Shown here: piece by piece, positions 62,301-64,000 of the stretch
Position numbering within the stretch: the first letter of the stretch is position 1
Layout of the letters: the number at the start of each line of letters is the position of its first letter
NCBI RefSeq assembly: GCF_010728325.1
Contig: NZ_AP022570.1
Span: 2,914,001 to 2,978,000 of the forward strand
DNA: 64,000 bases
Direction: 5' to 3'
From: Mycolicibacterium poriferae
Lineage (GTDB): Bacteria; Actinomycetota; Actinomycetes; Mycobacteriales; Mycobacteriaceae
Translations under genes and position numbers: made by a program
Notes under the pieces: model-generated
Seen by the model: only the letters and a program-made list of their open reading frames with translations
What the model was told of the DNA's origin: nothing
Database searches by the model: none

Positions 62301-63304
62301 CGCAGCATGTGACGGCTGCCGGCGACGGCCACGGTGGCCTGCTCGCCGTCCCGTCCCTGGTGCGGTCCCAGCTCAGCGACTGGGGATACGCGGCCGGCTG
62401 GCGATTGGTGCGAGCCGCTCCGGAATTCGTGGCGCGCGGTGTGTTCGGGGCCGGTGCCGGTTATGCGGCGCGCAACGGCGGACCCGAGCAGCTGCGCAGG
62501 AATCTCGCCCGGGTCCTCGGGGTGGCGCCCGACGAGGTACCTGACGAGGTGATGCGGGCGTCGCTGGCGTCCTACGCCCGCTACTGGCGCGAGGCATTCC
62601 GGTTGCCGTCGATGGACCATGCCGAGATCGGCCGGCGGCTCACCGTGGCCGGCATCGACATGCTGTGGGCAGCGCTCGAGGCTGGCCGGGGTGCGGTGCT
62701 GGCGCTGCCGCACAGCGGCAACTGGGACATGGCCGGGGTGTGGCTGGTGCAGCACCACGGATCGTTCGCGACGGTCGCCGAGCGGCTCAAACCCGAATCG
62801 TTGTACAACCGGTTCCTGGCCTACCGGGAGCGCCTCGGCTTCGAGGTGGTGCCGCTGTCGGGTGGTCCGCGACCGCCGTTCGAGGTGCTGCGGGACCGGC
62901 TGCTGGACAACGGTGTGGTCTGTTTGATGGCCGACCGCGACATGACCCGCACCGGGGTCCAGGTCGACTTCTTCGGGGAGCCGAGCCGACTGCCCGGCGG
63001 CCCCGCCCGGCTGGCCCTGGCCACCGGCGCCGCCCTGTTCCCGGTGCACTGCTGGTTCGACGGCGACGGGTGGGGGATGGAGGTCTACCCGGAACTGGAC
63101 ACCTCCTCCGGCGACGTCACGGTCATCACCCAGGCCATGGCCGACCGGTTCGCCGCCAACATCGCCGCGCACCCCGCCGACTGGCACATGATGCAGCCTC
63201 AGTGGCTCGCGGACCTGTCCGCGGAACGCCGCGCCCGGCTGGCGGACGAGCTCGACCGCCGGGGCCCCGCGCGAGGCGCCGGGGACGATCTCGGGACCGG
63301 GTGA
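62297..63304 (+). CDS. PIM acyltransferase (PatA-like)
   Basis: A 335-aa acyltransferase of the HtrB/LpxL type. The HxxxxD catalytic motif reads PHSGNWDMAG (His139, Asp144), with a following DMTRTGVQVDFFGEPSRLP acceptor region. Matches Rv2611c/PatA, which adds palmitate to the mannose of PIM on the cytosolic face. ATG 62297 overlaps pgsA by 4 bases and its end is 11 bases before pimA. A C-terminal tail (RRGPARGAGDDLGTG) is of low complexity. Confidence 0.93.
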   Translation: MTQHVTAAGDGHGGLLAVPSLVRSQLSDWGYAAGWRLVRAAPEFVARGVFGAGAGYAARNGGPEQLRRNLARVLGVAPDEVPDEVMRASLASYARYWREAFRLPSMDHAEIGRRLTVAGIDMLWAALEAGRGAVLALPHSGNWDMAGVWLVQHHGSFATVAERLKPESLYNRFLAYRERLGFEVVPLSGGPRPPFEVLRDRLLDNGVVCLMADRDMTRTGVQVDFFGEPSRLPGGPARLALATGAALFPVHCWFDGDGWGMEVYPELDTSSGDVTVITQAMADRFAANIAAHPADWHMMQPQWLADLSAERRARLADELDRRGPARGAGDDLGTG

Positions 63305-63314
63305 GGGCACGCTG

Positions 63315-64000
63315 ATGCGGATCGGCATGGTCTGTCCCTACTCGTTCGACGTACCGGGCGGGGTGCAGTCGCACGTGCTGCAGTTGGCCGACGTGATGAC
63401 CGGGCTCGGCCACGAGGTCAGCGTGCTCGCACCGGCGTCCGCCGAGGGCGTGTTGCCCGACTACGTGGTCTCCGGTGGGCGTGCGGTGCCGATTCCCTAC
63501 AACGGGTCGGTGGCTCGGCTGCGCTTCGGCCCGGCCACCCACCGCCGGGTGAAGAGATGGTTGATACAGGGTGATTTCGACGTGCTGCATCTGCACGAGC
63601 CGAACGCCCCGAGCCTGTCGATGCTGGCGCTGAACATCGCCGAAGGCCCGATCGTGGCCACCTTTCACACGTCGACGACGAAGTCGCTGACGCTGTCGGT
63701 GTTCGAGCCGATCCTGCGGCCCATGCACGAGAAGATCGTCGGCCGCATCGCGGTGTCCGACCTGGCGCGGCGCTGGCAGATGGAGGCGCTGGGCAGTGAC
63801 GCCGTCGAGATTCCCAACGGTGTCGACGTCGAGTCGTTCGCCTCGGCTCCGCCGCTGCCCGGCTATCCGCGTCGCGGCAGGACGGTGTTGTTCCTCGGGC
63901 GCTTCGACGAGCCGCGCAAGGGCATGAGCGTGCTCCTGGGGGCCCTGCCGGCGCTGGTGGACCGCTTCGCCGACGTGGAGGTCCTGGTGGTGGGCCGCGG
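63315..64000 (+). CDS. pimA: GDP-mannose phosphatidylinositol mannosyltransferase, 3' end outside the window
   Basis: The first about 228 residues of a GT-B glycosyltransferase. It starts MRIGMVCPYSFDVPGGVQSH, with the GGVQ loop that binds the nucleotide and an amphipathic membrane-binding patch; then FDVLHLHEPNAPSLSMLALN and FHTSTTKSLTL, and the linker VVFLGRF-like VLFLGRFDEPRKGM at the start of the C-terminal domain. It transfers the first mannose of PIM to phosphatidylinositol. The window ends within the GDP-mannose-binding half. ATG 63315 is close behind the acyltransferase stop. Confidence 0.94.
   Translation, partial: MRIGMVCPYSFDVPGGVQSHVLQLADVMTGLGHEVSVLAPASAEGVLPDYVVSGGRAVPIPYNGSVARLRFGPATHRRVKRWLIQGDFDVLHLHEPNAPSLSMLALNIAEGPIVATFHTSTTKSLTLSVFEPILRPMHEKIVGRIAVSDLARRWQMEALGSDAVEIPNGVDVESFASAPPLPGYPRRGRTVLFLGRFDEPRKGMSVLLGALPALVDRFADVEVLVVGR

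Overview
The window is chromosomal DNA of a fast-growing mycobacterium (Mycolicibacterium-like). It is GC-rich, tightly packed, and uses many GTG starts and ATGA/GTGA gene overlaps. Several blocks are typical of mycobacteria: zapE/GNAT/secreted protein/clpC2 at the left, an LppV-type lipoprotein next to a DUF1023 hydrolase, a dosR/dosS dormancy locus, and thrS-HIT-pgsA-acyltransferase-pimA at the right. I judged these from remembered family features, not from a database search.

Layout. 1-7 kb: housekeeping and envelope genes, a ClpC2-type gene with a paired operator, and a 6C-type small RNA. 7.1-9.5 kb: tRNAs Val(GAC), Cys and Gly on the minus strand and Val(CAC) on the plus strand. A 1.4 kb insertion sequence with doubled terminal repeats sits between tRNA-Gly and tRNA-Val(CAC). 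9.7-11.1 kb: a GAF-ANTAR regulator and a small two-gene unit.

11.4-25.2 kb is the centrepiece, a 14 kb single-direction [NiFe]-hydrogenase locus. In transcription order it holds hypA, hypB, a maturation protease, a HypC-HypF fusion, a second hypC, hypD, hypE, a DUF6390-like gene, an unknown 442-aa gene, a hemerythrin, small and large subunits of the group 1h (Hhy, high-affinity, oxygen-tolerant) type, a NifU-like protein, a DUF5947-like protein and two very small proteins. The Hyp proteins build the NiFe(CN)2CO centre, the protease trims the large subunit, and the enzyme probably feeds electrons from atmospheric H2 into the respiratory chain in starved or hypoxic cells.

25.3-31.3 kb: a ThDP-dependent enzyme diverging from a GlcD/GlpC-like FAD/Fe-S oxidoreductase and an enolase-superfamily enzyme. 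31.3-39 kb: STAS protein, DUF421, Na+/H+ antiporter, an isolated cytochrome aa3 subunit I (ctaD), a deazaflavin-type reductase, a lipoprotein and a GGDEF-EAL protein. 39.1-42.2 kb: a four-gene molybdate operon joined by 4-base overlaps. 42.3-50.9 kb: an alpha-glucoside-type ABC importer with LacI regulator, GH13 glucosidase and a DUF4032 protein.

51-56.4 kb: the hypoxia/dormancy locus, with an Acg-like nitroreductase, an operon of nitroreductase-usp-dosR, and dosS diverging from it around a candidate DosR box. 56.4-59 kb: a GAF-ANTAR regulator, DUF1990, a thioesterase and a small membrane protein. 59-64 kb: thrS followed by the start of phosphatidylinositol mannoside synthesis; pimA runs off the right edge. 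Hydrogenase and Dos genes in the same window fit a lifestyle geared to survival under low oxygen and starvation. No prophage, CRISPR array or rRNA was seen.
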